This document shows, in pieces, positions 16,805 to 26,294 of a DNA stretch of 64,000 nt. Position numbers and translations under genes: made by a program. Numbering within the stretch: the stretch's first letter is position 1; each line of letters starts with the position of its first letter. The notes under the pieces were generated by a model. That model saw nothing but the letters and a program-made list of their open reading frames with translations. It ran no database searches and was not told the DNA's origin. Origin of the DNA: Bin87 sp965220265 (GTDB lineage Bacteria; Chloroflexota; Dehalococcoidia; Lucifugimonadales; UBA3495); assembly GCA_965220265.1 (NCBI GenBank), contig CBDCPM010000004.1:2170001-2234000 (forward strand), given 5' to 3'.

Positions 16805-19060
16805 ATGGCCACGCCGCAGACCTACACCCCCGATGGGCACCGACTGACTGCATCCCTGCCGGCAATATACGCCGGTCACCCTGACGCGCACGGACTACCG
16901 GCAGCCCGTCGTATTGCGGTCACCGCTGCCGAGTTGATCGGTTCAAGTGACCTGGCGGTAGATCCGACGGTGGTGAACACCGCCGCGCTGCTGCACTTGG
17001 CTGGTCGTCCGGAGGATGTGAACCGGGCGGAAGCATCGGTTGCCCTGGCCTCAGCGTGGTTGCGAGGGTCGGGTGGGCCTGAACTCTACATTGCGGCGGT
17101 AGCGAGCGCTATCGAGGGAGCGTGGTCGGAAGCGTCTGAAGACGACAATGGCAGGTTGCTGCGGGATGCCGCGCTCCTGGACTTGGTGACTGTAGAAAGG
17201 CACGCCGATGCCTTGCGGGAAGTCCCGCCAACAGGTCGGCTGCGGGAAGGCTACTTGTCTGACTACCGGCGAGAATGCTTGACGCCGGCGTTGCGGGTCA
17301 GGGAGTTCGTGATCGTCGCAGGCGCGACCGCGATCTATGAACAACGGATGCCCAGGCTGGCGGCGTGGCTGGACGAACAACCTGCCAGTTTGGCGCCGGA
17401 AGAATGGCGACGGCTCGTCGAGGTCCGCGAGATAGAACAGGGGGTGGAGCGACTGCTCGCTGGGGAAGATCCGGCGCTGGTTCGCTCCGAGATGCCGGCC
17501 CGGGGTCTACCTTACGCGGAATACCGGGGACGACAGCGTGCCGTAATTGCCGGTAGCCACGACCGCATCCTGGAGTTGACCCACGCGCGCATCGAGGCGT
17601 CGCGCAACGTGGCAGCCGAGAAATACCTGGAAAGCGATACCATCCACAAACCGGCGGTGGAGGAAAACCTGTTCGTCGGAGCCCGACGTCGCGCCCGGCA
17701 ACTCGGATTGTCGGCGGAGACTGCGGAAGACATCGCACGTCTCCTACTGTCCAATGCCCGCGAGGTACAGGAGCGGACGCTCAACGACATCGCCCAACGC
17801 CTGAGCCGGCTGCACGGCCAGATTCTGGACGCCGACTCACCTGAGACGCGCACCGAAGAGGCGGATATCGCCATCCCTTCGCTGGTGGTTCGCACCGGCG
17901 ATCAGCCGCTGGCCCGCGAGAATGAGTTGATCAAGGAGCTGCGGGTTACCGGTTTGAACGAAGCATATCCCGATCAGCGTGAAAGGTTAGTCCAGTGGTT
18001 CGAGTCGCCGCACCGCTACATGAAGACGGGGATGATCGTCGGCAGTCGCGACGCCGACCTGTTCCTGCAGGCGCTGACCGACGGCCAACGGTGCAAGGTT
18101 ATCGCGACGGTTCCGATTGATGGCCCAATGCACTTGGGGAATGGGTCGTTGGTCAACATGCTGGCCTACTTCCAGAATTTGGGGGCGGATGTTGAGTTGG
18201 GTTTCCGCGACGAACTGGGAGAAATCGGCCAAGCGCGCCGAGCCATGCAAGACGCTCTGCTGACGATGTTTGCCGCCGGCCTTGACCCTGACCGCACCAA
18301 CGCGTATCTACAGCAGGACAGCCCGGGCATCGTCAGAACGGCGTTTGAACTGGGCGAAGCGATTCCGCTGAGCGTGTTGAACTCCGCTTTGGGGCTTCGT
18401 CTGAGGGACAGTGCCACCGATACATTCCGGCCGCTGCTGCGGTTGTCCGACATCCTGCATCCGCAATGGCCGGACAGCGGTGGTCCGTGTCGAACGCTGG
18501 TGCTGGACGGGATCGGCGGTGACGTTTACGTGCGGATGGCCCGGAACGTGGCAGAACGGTTCGGTCTGATCAAACCGTCTGCGCTGTATCTCCGGATGAT
18601 GCGCGGCCTGACCACCTACAACGACCCGCGCACGGGCAGCGCGGTGGAGGTGATGACGAACGCCGTACCAGCCGGCCGCATCGCGTACGATGATGACCAC
18701 CAGGACGTCCGCCGCCGGGTTGGTCGCGCGTACACCGGAGGCCGCGGAACTCTGGAAGAGCAGCGCGAACTGGGGGGCAACCCGGATCCGAGGGTCTGCT
18801 CGGTGTCGAGCCTGCACGCCTTTTTCGCAACCCCGGACCCGGACCAGTACGCGCAGCTGCAATCACAGTGCCGTTCAGGCGAGTTGTTGTGTGGGGAGTG
18901 CAAAGCTTCCGCCACAGACGGCCTGCTAGAATATCTGCGGGAACATAGGCAGCGACGGGACAACCTGCCCGACGGGACGGTGGATCGTGCGCGCCGCGTG
19001 GCCGGTTTGGCCACCGACCAGGATAGCCCTCCGCAGCCGGCGCATCCTCACGACGTGTGA
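16805..19060 (+). CDS. HD-like + chorismate-mutase-like + archaeal TrpRS-like fusion protein
   Basis: 751 residues in three recognisable parts. Residues ~25-135 follow the pattern of a small HD phosphohydrolase (AALLHL then RDAALLD), but the metal-binding HD pair is HL and the late Asp-Arg is altered. Residues ~250-335 resemble the AroQ chorismate mutase helices (a VAAEK segment, then LGLSAE and AREVQ). Residues ~385-720 match archaeal/eukaryal-type tryptophanyl-tRNA synthetase: the GPMHLGN signature, SDILHPQ, KPSALY, YTGGR-x-T-x-EEQR-x-LGG and SGELLCGECK. HIGH is HLGN here and the KMSKS loop is absent. It lies directly upstream of canonical trpS. The domain order is, as far as I know, unusual; the reaction is unknown. 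Confidence 0.75.
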   Translation: MATPQTYTPDGHRLTASLPAIYAGHPDAHGLPAARRIAVTAAELIGSSDLAVDPTVVNTAALLHLAGRPEDVNRAEASVALASAWLRGSGGPELYIAAVASAIEGAWSEASEDDNGRLLRDAALLDLVTVERHADALREVPPTGRLREGYLSDYRRECLTPALRVREFVIVAGATAIYEQRMPRLAAWLDEQPASLAPEEWRRLVEVREIEQGVERLLAGEDPALVRSEMPARGLPYAEYRGRQRAVIAGSHDRILELTHARIEASRNVAAEKYLESDTIHKPAVEENLFVGARRRARQLGLSAETAEDIARLLLSNAREVQERTLNDIAQRLSRLHGQILDADSPETRTEEADIAIPSLVVRTGDQPLARENELIKELRVTGLNEAYPDQRERLVQWFESPHRYMKTGMIVGSRDADLFLQALTDGQRCKVIATVPIDGPMHLGNGSLVNMLAYFQNLGADVELGFRDELGEIGQARRAMQDALLTMFAAGLDPDRTNAYLQQDSPGIVRTAFELGEAIPLSVLNSALGLRLRDSATDTFRPLLRLSDILHPQWPDSGGPCRTLVLDGIGGDVYVRMARNVAERFGLIKPSALYLRMMRGLTTYNDPRTGSAVEVMTNAVPAGRIAYDDDHQDVRRRVGRAYTGGRGTLEEQRELGGNPDPRVCSVSSLHAFFATPDPDQYAQLQSQCRSGELLCGECKASATDGLLEYLREHRQRRDNLPDGTVDRARRVAGLATDQDSPPQPAHPHDV

Positions 19061-19067
19061 CGCTGGC

Positions 19068-19097
19068 GGGCGTCCGAGTGCGCTCGCCTGGACGCCC
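19068..19097 (+). other. Hairpin in the leader region of trpS
   Basis: GGGCGTCC pairs with GGACGCCC (8 bp) around a loop holding a second small GAG/CTC stem. It lies just after the fusion gene and 75 bases before trpS. No T-run follows. It could end the upstream transcript or act as a leader element. A weak -10 (TATAGA near 19147) lies between it and trpS. Confidence 0.35.
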
Positions 19098-19172
19098 ACC
19101 CACAACGATGGTGGACCCCTCGGTGCCGTACATTAAATCATTGCTTATAGATACCGCAGGAGACCAACGGTT

Positions 19173-20189
<1,017 letters not shown>

Positions 20190-20241
20190 GCGGCCGGTGC
20201 ATCCGGTACCAGGAGGACTTGCCATTGCCATATCCATGAGC

Positions 20242-20271
20242 AGGGGCGCCCGCAAGGGTTGCCCCTACTTT
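20242..20271 (+). terminator. Terminator hairpin after trpS
   Basis: AGGGGCGCCC and GGGTTGCCCCT form a stem, with one G-T pair and one bulged base, around GCAA, followed by ACTTTTG. The outer arms AGGGGC/GCCCCT match the palindromes at 891 and 63499. Confidence 0.6.
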
Positions 20272-20352
20272 TGTCACCGTGTTAGCGTAGGGTGACCGCG
20301 CCGGGTTTTCGTGCTCGGCGTTTTTGCACCCTTTCCAATCGGAGTGAACGAT

Positions 20353-21582
20353 ATGGCAGGTAATCCGCGAGATAAGTATTGCATCGTCGGCGTAGGCGAA
20401 ACTGAGTATAGCCGCGCCTCGGGCCGCACCACGCGCGCCATGGGCGCTGAGGCGATCCGCAACGCGATGAACGATGCGGGACTGACGCCCGACGATGTAG
20501 ATGGGATGCTCAGTTACCATGGCGGCGATTCCACGCCGTCCACGTCCATCCAGTATGACCTGGGCCTCCGGCCGAATTTCTATATGGACTGCTCGGGTGG
20601 GGGGTCATCCACGGAGGCGCTGGTCGGTTTGGCCATTGGAGCCATCGAGGCGGGCATGTGCGACGTGGTTGCCATCTTCCGCTCTATGAATGGCTACTCC
20701 AGCATTCGCATCGGTGGGACCGGCGCGCGGGCGTCTGCTCCAATCGGTGGACTGGATCTGATGAAACGGCCCTATGGACTCATCAGCGCGGTGCAGCAAT
20801 TTTCATACACCTTCACGCGTCACATGGCCGAGTACGGCGTGAAGAGTGAGGACCTGGCTGCCATCAAGGTCGCCCACTCCAACCACGCGTCCAACAACCC
20901 GAAGGCGTTGATGAAACACCGGGTGACCGTGGACGACGTAATGAACTCTCGCTGGATTATTCGGCCGGTGGCCCACCTGCTGGACTGCTGCCTCGAAACC
21001 GACAACGCCACCTGCGTGATCGTAACCTCGGCGGAACGCGCCAAAAACCTCAAGCACAAGCCGATCTACATTAAGGGAGTGCAGGGTCGCGGCACCAAGC
21101 CGGGCGGCGATTTCCACTACCAGCATGGGCCCATCTCCCGGGTGGCTGGCCACTACATTGCGCCGCGCATTTTCGACCTGGCCGGCGTAAAGCACGAGGA
21201 TGTGGACCTGACCGGTTGCTACGATGCCTTCACCTACACGGTGATGCTGCAATTTGAGGACTACGGTTGGTGCGAGAAGGGCGAGGGCAAGGATTACGTC
21301 ACCAGCGGCATTATCAACCTGGGTGGGAAGCGGCCTAACAACCTGAGCGGCGGCCACCTGTGCGAGGGCTACACCCACGGGATGAACATGGTGATCGAGA
21401 ACGTGCGGCAACTGCGCGGGACCGTGGACGATTACTGCCCTGGTGCGACCGAGGGCGACCACACCTACGACTACGACGAGGGCGGTTGCCGGCAAGTGCA
21501 GGATGCCAAGATCAGCATGAACATGGGTTGGGGGACGCCGGCGGTCGGCAGTTCCCTCATCATGGGCAACGTACTCAGTTAG
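20353..21582 (+). CDS. Thiolase-family / lipid-transfer acyl-CoA protein
   Basis: A ~409-residue protein of the thiolase superfamily, of the SCP-x/lipid-transfer-like branch often paired with DUF35 proteins. It begins CIVGVGETEYSR and has the SGGGSSTEA segment at the position of the thiolase nucleophile loop, a CYDAFTY motif and a late GGHLCEGYTHG segment. These proteins act on acyl-CoA or steroid-type ring intermediates. I chose the ATG at 20353, which has GGAGTG eight bases upstream, rather than the first in-frame ATG at 20311. The DUF35 partner follows 25 bases later, so the two should form a complex. Confidence 0.85.
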   Translation: MAGNPRDKYCIVGVGETEYSRASGRTTRAMGAEAIRNAMNDAGLTPDDVDGMLSYHGGDSTPSTSIQYDLGLRPNFYMDCSGGGSSTEALVGLAIGAIEAGMCDVVAIFRSMNGYSSIRIGGTGARASAPIGGLDLMKRPYGLISAVQQFSYTFTRHMAEYGVKSEDLAAIKVAHSNHASNNPKALMKHRVTVDDVMNSRWIIRPVAHLLDCCLETDNATCVIVTSAERAKNLKHKPIYIKGVQGRGTKPGGDFHYQHGPISRVAGHYIAPRIFDLAGVKHEDVDLTGCYDAFTYTVMLQFEDYGWCEKGEGKDYVTSGIINLGGKRPNNLSGGHLCEGYTHGMNMVIENVRQLRGTVDDYCPGATEGDHTYDYDEGGCRQVQDAKISMNMGWGTPAVGSSLIMGNVLS

Positions 21583-21607
21583 GCGCCTCGGAACAGGGAG
21601 AAGGACA

Positions 21608-22117
21608 ATGCCGAACTATAACTACCGGGGCATCGCGCTGAGCATCCCGGAGAACGACTCTGAATACAAGGGCTACTTTGAGGCGGCGGGTGAAGGTCGC
21701 CTGGTGGTCAAGAAATGTTCCGATTGCGGCCTGCTGCGCGGCGAGCCCGGTCCGGGATGTCCGTGGTGCACGTCACTGAACTGGGAGTGGCAGCAGGTAT
21801 CGGGCAAGGGCACCATCTACTCCTATCAGGTGGTGGCCCACACGGTGATTCCCAGCTTCCGCGACCTGACGCCCTTCGCCATCGTGCTGGTGGAACTGGA
21901 CGAGCAGCGGGGGCAGCCGACTGAGTTCGATGGCCTTCGCATCACCGGCAACCTGGTGGATGCCGACTTCAACATGGAGCAGGAAGAGAGCGTCGGGATC
22001 GGCAAGCGGGTGGAAGTCGCATTCCAGCCGGTGGAAGAGGGGTTCATGCTGCCGCAATGGCGGCTGATCGACGAGCCTGACCAGGGTTTCACCTGGTCGC
22101 ACGAGGTTCCGTCCTGA
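21608..22117 (+). CDS. DUF35 / OB-fold zinc-ribbon partner of thiolase
   Basis: 169 residues. The N-terminal rubredoxin-like zinc ribbon has two Cys pairs (CSDCG and CPWC, about residues 37 and 55), followed by an OB-fold domain with the conserved GKGTIYSYQVV strand. DUF35 proteins bind thiolases and are thought to channel acyl-CoA between partners. It follows the thiolase gene after a GGGAGAAGG site and belongs to the same operon. A long imperfect hairpin overlaps its stop codon. Confidence 0.9.
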   Translation: MPNYNYRGIALSIPENDSEYKGYFEAAGEGRLVVKKCSDCGLLRGEPGPGCPWCTSLNWEWQQVSGKGTIYSYQVVAHTVIPSFRDLTPFAIVLVELDEQRGQPTEFDGLRITGNLVDADFNMEQEESVGIGKRVEVAFQPVEEGFMLPQWRLIDEPDQGFTWSHEVPS

Positions 22118-22156
22118 GTGATATGCAGCCCTTTGTGATGGCTGTATATCACTCAG
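22114..22156 (+). terminator. Long hairpin at the DUF35 stop
   Basis: A 17 bp stem (22114-22130 with 22140-22156, one G-T pair) with a 9-base loop includes the DUF35 stop codon. No T-run follows. It sits exactly between the thiolase operon and the accessory island that begins at 22233, so it could insulate the two transcripts or mark an old junction. Confidence 0.5.
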
Positions 22157-22232
22157 CCTAAGCATGGGATTTGATGGTCCCCACAGTGCCGCATACAATC
22201 ATCGCAACACCACAACGCAGGAGCGTACCAAA

Positions 22233-22520
22233 ATGACGACCGCAATCCACGACCTAGCGGAACGAGTGGCAATCGCGGCGGTCACCAAAATCTACGGACC
22301 AGTTGACGACAATTTCAAAGCCAGGTTCAGGCACAACTTTCAAGCCAGGCTGAATTTGAAGGAACACAAATACCCGATTTACGACGCGGTAAACACTGCT
22401 TTCCACGAAGTATTTGAAGCGGGGTTCAACGCTGCGGTGGCGACCAGCGCCGCCTCCGGCCTCCCACAAATGCAAACACGCCAATCAGCGCGGAGTGACA
22501 AAACACCATTGACGAAGTAG
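22233..22520 (+). CDS. Small hypothetical protein, first gene of accessory island
   Basis: A 95-residue protein of unknown function. The ATG at 22233 has a strong CAGGAG site nine bases upstream; the longer frame to 22164 has none. It is mostly helical with a basic stretch (FKARFRHNFQARL) near residue 28, and its C-terminus is low-complexity. It overlaps the next gene and is less GC-rich by eye than the flanking genes. It could be a nucleic-acid-binding or regulatory partner of the downstream nuclease; this is inference only. Confidence 0.55.
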   Translation: MTTAIHDLAERVAIAAVTKIYGPVDDNFKARFRHNFQARLNLKEHKYPIYDAVNTAFHEVFEAGFNAAVATSAASGLPQMQTRQSARSDKTPLTK

Positions 22521-22924
22521 CGACACAGGCGGCATACGAACACTTCGACGCCGCCCAACAGCTTTTCGACAGCGGTCAACCGTTGATAGCGGCCGAACGC
22601 CTGACCGATGCAATTACCGCCTCAATCGCCGCCATCGCTGCCCGTAAAGGTTGGCGTCACTCGAACGACATGGACATCGCCAACGCAGTGACCGCTCTGG
22701 CCACGGGGCAAATGCCAGACGAAACCGCTGACCTTTACGAACTGATGCGATCAGCTTCGGATCAGGGACAAGATTTATTCAGTGCTTTCGGAGCTGCAAT
22801 GGGACAACCCGATGCAGTACGGTTCGCCTACTACAGCAGCGCCGATGGGTCTGACGACGACGCGCGACACTTCGCTAAGGACACCGTCCATCTTGCCAAT
22901 TGGGTTCCGTTTGATTGTGCGTGA
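22508..22924 (+). CDS. PaREP1/HEPN-like helical protein, ATT start likely
   Basis: A ~138-residue helical protein. The codons from 22508 encode a first helix (HFDAAQQLFDSGQP) that the family needs, then AAERLTDAI and ARKGW, as in PaREP1/HEPN-like proteins. The only starts between the preceding in-frame stop (22496) and this region are ATT at 22508 and TTG at 22583. The TTG would remove the first helix, so ATT is preferred. It overlaps the previous gene by 13 bases. It resembles the proteins at 8143 and 24097 in layout. Toxin, RNase or scaffold roles are all possible. Confidence 0.55.
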   Translation: MDEVATQAAYEHFDAAQQLFDSGQPLIAAERLTDAITASIAAIAARKGWRHSNDMDIANAVTALATGQMPDETADLYELMRSASDQGQDLFSAFGAAMGQPDAVRFAYYSSADGSDDDARHFAKDTVHLANWVPFDCA

Positions 22925-22951
22925 TTACGAACAACAAGGGAGATAACGGAC

Positions 22952-24127
22952 ATGGGCCATACAAGACAATCAGCCTTTGGGAGCGGAGAAGGAATACCCC
23001 ACTTTGCGAACAAGGTGGTGTTATGGAAGCGGCTAGACAACTTGCGGAAGCATTCGGAGGATTTCTGCATCTTCTACGGCAATGACGATGGCCTAGCAAT
23101 GAGCATGATTCTGCACGGTGTGACGGAAATCGCGCTGGAAGGCGAATTTGGTATGGCAAACCAGTATCCCTACCGTGCCGATGTCTTGTTAAAGCGTGGC
23201 AAGGAGCCGCTGTCGGCCATCGAAATCACGCACACGTCGGAACCGAGCGGACCCAAACTGCGCGAAGCCGCGCGGCTCGGCATTGATGTGTACGAAGTGG
23301 AGGGCGGAGCGCCTCCATTCAGCGAACATGGCCTCAGTGTTCTGAAAGCGCACATCGCTCCGCAGAATCGGGCGGCGCATCGGCAGTTTACCCGGCGCGT
23401 AGCCGACCTGTACGCCAGGGTTGCCGACCCGCCGACCCTTTGCGATGGGTTCATTCGGGTTGTCAAGAACTGGCGCGGCTCTCTGGACCAGCACGACGCG
23501 GCAGAGCGTATAGAAATGGAGGACATGCTGAAAGAATTCGCTTCCATGCGTAACGAGATACGTCAACAGCACGTATTGTGCCTGCGGTGTAAGAAGCGCA
23601 ACGAGATCACTCCTGACGGGGGGTTCATTCACTCTAGCCAAATGGTGCACCGGCCCAATGGAGGTTGCGGGTATCGCTACCTGTGCAAACCGTGCAGTTT
23701 TGACATCCGAGGCGGCTGGAACGGTGTATTGCCCAGCGATGCAGAAGCGTGGCTCCCGCACGATGATTGCCCCTACTGCAAAGATGCGGAGCAGTACGCT
23801 TTGGACAGAATGAAGAGGAGACTCACGAAAGGCCCCTATGGCTACATCGTTGACGGCATGACAGTTAGTCGTGAGGACTTTTTGGGACTGCTTGCGCTAA
23901 TGAACTTTGCTGCGGTTCAGGGTGCCAAATACCTAGAAGCAGGAGGCGTAGAAGCATGGAGAATTAAGGAGTTCCGGTATATCACACGTGACGGCATAAA
24001 GACGATTGCAAAAGCCGCGCACAGTGGCGCCGATGACAGTAATGATTCGAACACTACCCTTCGGCCTGCGGGTCTCTTCGGTGGCGCTTTGCCGCCTTGT
24101 CCGCTACATCTGGTGATGGGACGCTGA
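22952..24127 (+). CDS. CoiA-like nuclease with zinc-binding segment
   Basis: 391 residues. The region YRADVLLKRG...AIEITHTSE (about residues 70-92) has the D-x(n)-E-x-T pattern of the PD-(D/E)xK-type CoiA nucleases, and DVYEVEGG follows as in that family. A later region (about residues 205-275) has three Cys pairs (CLRC, a C-G-Y...CKPC pair, and CPYC), consistent with a zinc-ribbon or treble-clef binding DNA or RNA. CoiA proper acts in transformation, but stand-alone CoiA-like nucleases also occur in accessory islands. It lies between two related helical proteins and overlaps the second by 31 bases. Defence or mobile-element control is an inference. Confidence 0.6.
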   Translation: MGHTRQSAFGSGEGIPHFANKVVLWKRLDNLRKHSEDFCIFYGNDDGLAMSMILHGVTEIALEGEFGMANQYPYRADVLLKRGKEPLSAIEITHTSEPSGPKLREAARLGIDVYEVEGGAPPFSEHGLSVLKAHIAPQNRAAHRQFTRRVADLYARVADPPTLCDGFIRVVKNWRGSLDQHDAAERIEMEDMLKEFASMRNEIRQQHVLCLRCKKRNEITPDGGFIHSSQMVHRPNGGCGYRYLCKPCSFDIRGGWNGVLPSDAEAWLPHDDCPYCKDAEQYALDRMKRRLTKGPYGYIVDGMTVSREDFLGLLALMNFAAVQGAKYLEAGGVEAWRIKEFRYITRDGIKTIAKAAHSGADDSNDSNTTLRPAGLFGGALPPCPLHLVMGR

Positions 24128-24567
24128 TAATACTGGGTTTAGCATCACACAAAATCAAACGGTGCCGCCAATTGGATAGCTGGTCCGATATCGTGACCAC
24201 TCTGGAACAAAGCCAGCATATTGCAGTCATCAGGGAGTTTGGCAGCCGCGCCAATACGGAGTTCGAGACGGGCAACGAATTCATAGCAGCTGAAATTCTT
24301 TGGGGAGCATTCGCGCACGGCCTCATTGTTGTCGCAACGCTCAATCAATGGCGTTACACCAGTCAGGAATCACTGAAACACGTGGCTCGCAACCTTGCCC
24401 AAACGCAGAGCTTACCGCGTTGGCAGTCGGACTTTGCATATGCCGAGCGGCTCCACATACACTTCTACCACGGGCGTTTGGAAGCGTTGGGACTAGCCCA
24501 AGCTGGAACCGCAACTAGATTGGCCATCGACAGATTGCTGAATCTGCTTGAACACGAACTCCGCTAA
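24097..24567 (+). CDS. PaREP1/HEPN-like helical protein, last gene of island
   Basis: A 156-residue protein that aligns with the one at 8143: AAEILWGAFAH against ATEKVWGALAQ, KHVARNL against GHIARQL, LHIHFYHGRLE against NGHRNFYDNEM, and a final leucine-rich helix. It overlaps the 3' end of the CoiA-like gene, so translation is probably coupled. The family suggests a helical bundle such as PaREP1/HEPN; no RxxxxH active site is evident. Together with 22508 it brackets the nuclease gene. Confidence 0.6.
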   Translation: MSATSGDGTLIILGLASHKIKRCRQLDSWSDIVTTLEQSQHIAVIREFGSRANTEFETGNEFIAAEILWGAFAHGLIVVATLNQWRYTSQESLKHVARNLAQTQSLPRWQSDFAYAERLHIHFYHGRLEALGLAQAGTATRLAIDRLLNLLEHELR

Positions 24568-24648
24568 ACTCGGATTCGGAAGACGTCGGCTGCCAATAAT
24601 CCTACGCTGGGAAGGTAGCCAGGGCCAAGAGTGGACATTTAGAACCCG

Positions 24649-25065
24649 CTAACCTGCCTTCCGCCACATCTCGTAGCCGATTTCTTTGCTGATGAGGCCG
24701 TCGCGCATCTCGAAGATGTGGACGAGACGCATCTCCACCTGGGTGCCCGGAGACAGAGGCAGGTAGCCTGCGTCGGTAAGGCGGAACTTGACGACACTGT
24801 CGTCGACCACGCGGTCCTCGGTGGCAAAGCGCTGTAGGGTCTCGAATTCTACGTCTTCCATCTTGGCGAACATCTGCGTGTAATTGTCGGCCACGGCACG
24901 CTTGCCCTCGAAGCGCAACCCGCGGGCGGGCGCTTCCCAGACCACGTCGTCGGTGTACAGGTCCAGCGCCGCCTCCACCTCGTTGGTGGCTTCGGAGTGA
25001 AAGTGGGCTTCGACGGCAGCCAGGTTGGCTGCGATGATTTTGGGGTCCTGGTTCGACGAGGACAT
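24649..25065 (-). CDS. SnoaL-like / NTF2-fold protein
   Basis: A 138-residue SnoaL-like polyketide-cyclase-fold protein (NTF2 superfamily). Family features are the N-terminal helices (LAAVEAHF), the YTDDVVWEAP strand turn and a late E-M-R-L-V-H-I-F-E strand. Such proteins bind small hydrophobic ligands or act as isomerases/dehydratases. The start ATG at 25065 is preceded by GAGGAG; the longer frame to 25374 runs antisense into the acetamidase gene. It is divergent from the acetamidase/formamidase. The ligand is unknown. Confidence 0.85.
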   Translation of the reverse strand: MSSSNQDPKIIAANLAAVEAHFHSEATNEVEAALDLYTDDVVWEAPARGLRFEGKRAVADNYTQMFAKMEDVEFETLQRFATEDRVVDDSVVKFRLTDAGYLPLSPGTQVEMRLVHIFEMRDGLISKEIGYEMWRKAG

Positions 25066-25167
25066 GGGGCTCCTCCTCTTGTTGGGTTTCTTGACACCCT
25101 GGGGGCCTGCCGATAGCATCCCGGCAGGCGGCCACATGATACGGGGTTGCTGAGGAGGCGAACAGCT

Positions 25168-26277
25168 ATGCAGAGCATCACGATCGACCGCAGCAAGCCC
25201 CTGCGCGAGGAGTCTAACACGGGGCACAACCGTTGGCATCCGGACATCCCGGTGGTCATAGAGGTGGACGAGGGCGAGGAGGTGGTGCTGGAAACCCGGG
25301 ACGCCTTCGATGGCCAGATGCGACCCGGCGTCACCGAAGCCGATTTCGGGGGAATGGACGCCGGTGTGATCCATCCGCTCACCGGTCCGGTGGCCGTCAA
25401 GGGCGCAGAACCGGGCGACCTACTGGAAGTGGAGTTCGTGAACATCGAGCCGCAACCTCACGCTTTCAGCGTGATCTTCCCGGGATTTGGGTTTCTGCGC
25501 GATGTTTTCACCGACCCGTTCATGGTGCACTGGAACATTGCCGACGGATTCGCCACCTCAGCCCAGATACCGGGTGTGCGCGTGCCCGGCGCTTCATTCA
25601 TGGGAGTTTCCGGCGTGGCTCCGTCCCACGCGCAAATGGAAGAGTGGACCCGGCGTGAGGCGGAGTTGGCGTCCCGCGGCGGTGTGGCGCTGCCTCCCGA
25701 TGTGGCGGGAGCGGTTCCGATTACCGGCGTAGGCTCTACTCACGGCCTCCGGACGCTGCCGCCGCGCGAGAACGGGGGCAACTTTGATGTGAAGCAACTG
25801 TCTACGGGTTCCAAGTTGATGCTTCCGGTGGCCGTGGACGGTGCGCTTTTTTCCACCGGGGACGCCCATTTCGCCCAAGGGGACGGCGAGGTTTGCGTAA
25901 CTGCCGTTGAGATGGGGGCGACCTGCACCGTTCGCTTCCGGGTCCTGAAGGGGGAAGCGGCGCGTCATAACATCCGCTGGCCGCGGTTCAGCCGGGAGGA
26001 CTACTACATCGCGCCGGAATGGGCTGCGCCGCGGCGGTTCATCGCCACCATGGGGATGCCGGTAAGGGACGATGGGGTCAACGAGGGGGAGAACCTGACC
26101 CTGGCGTGTCGCAACGCCATCCTGAACATGATAGACCTGCTGCAGGAGCGCGGGTTCACCCGCAACCAAGCCTACGTCATTTGCAGCGTGGCGGTGGACC
26201 TGAAGGTGAGCAACGTGGTGGACGTGCCGAACTACGTGGTGTCGGCGTTCCTGCCGGAGGATTTGTTTGTGGGGTAA
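25168..26277 (+). CDS. Acetamidase/formamidase family protein
   Basis: 369 residues of the acetamidase/formamidase (FmdA/AmdA) family, zinc-dependent amidases releasing ammonia from short amides. Matching segments are HNRWHPDIPVV near the start, HPLTGPV, a GDAHFAQGDGE motif (about residues 235-245) and a late sequence with LACRNAILNMIDLL. The ATG at 25168 has a GAGGAGG site seven bases upstream; the in-frame extension to 25147 lacks one. The product could also be a distant member with another amide substrate. Confidence 0.88.
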   Translation: MQSITIDRSKPLREESNTGHNRWHPDIPVVIEVDEGEEVVLETRDAFDGQMRPGVTEADFGGMDAGVIHPLTGPVAVKGAEPGDLLEVEFVNIEPQPHAFSVIFPGFGFLRDVFTDPFMVHWNIADGFATSAQIPGVRVPGASFMGVSGVAPSHAQMEEWTRREAELASRGGVALPPDVAGAVPITGVGSTHGLRTLPPRENGGNFDVKQLSTGSKLMLPVAVDGALFSTGDAHFAQGDGEVCVTAVEMGATCTVRFRVLKGEAARHNIRWPRFSREDYYIAPEWAAPRRFIATMGMPVRDDGVNEGENLTLACRNAILNMIDLLQERGFTRNQAYVICSVAVDLKVSNVVDVPNYVVSAFLPEDLFVG

Positions 26278-26294
26278 GGGCCGGTCACCCAGGG

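Noticed and set aside
19061..19172. A possible T-box riboswitch before trpS (GGTGGACC near 19110)
   Set aside because: The leader is too short, the canonical T-box sequence is incomplete and there is no specifier stem. A simple promoter is more likely.
24649..25374. A longer version of the SnoaL-like protein
   Set aside because: The first ~103 residues are antisense to the acetamidase gene, and a proper ribosome site precedes the inner ATG at 25065.
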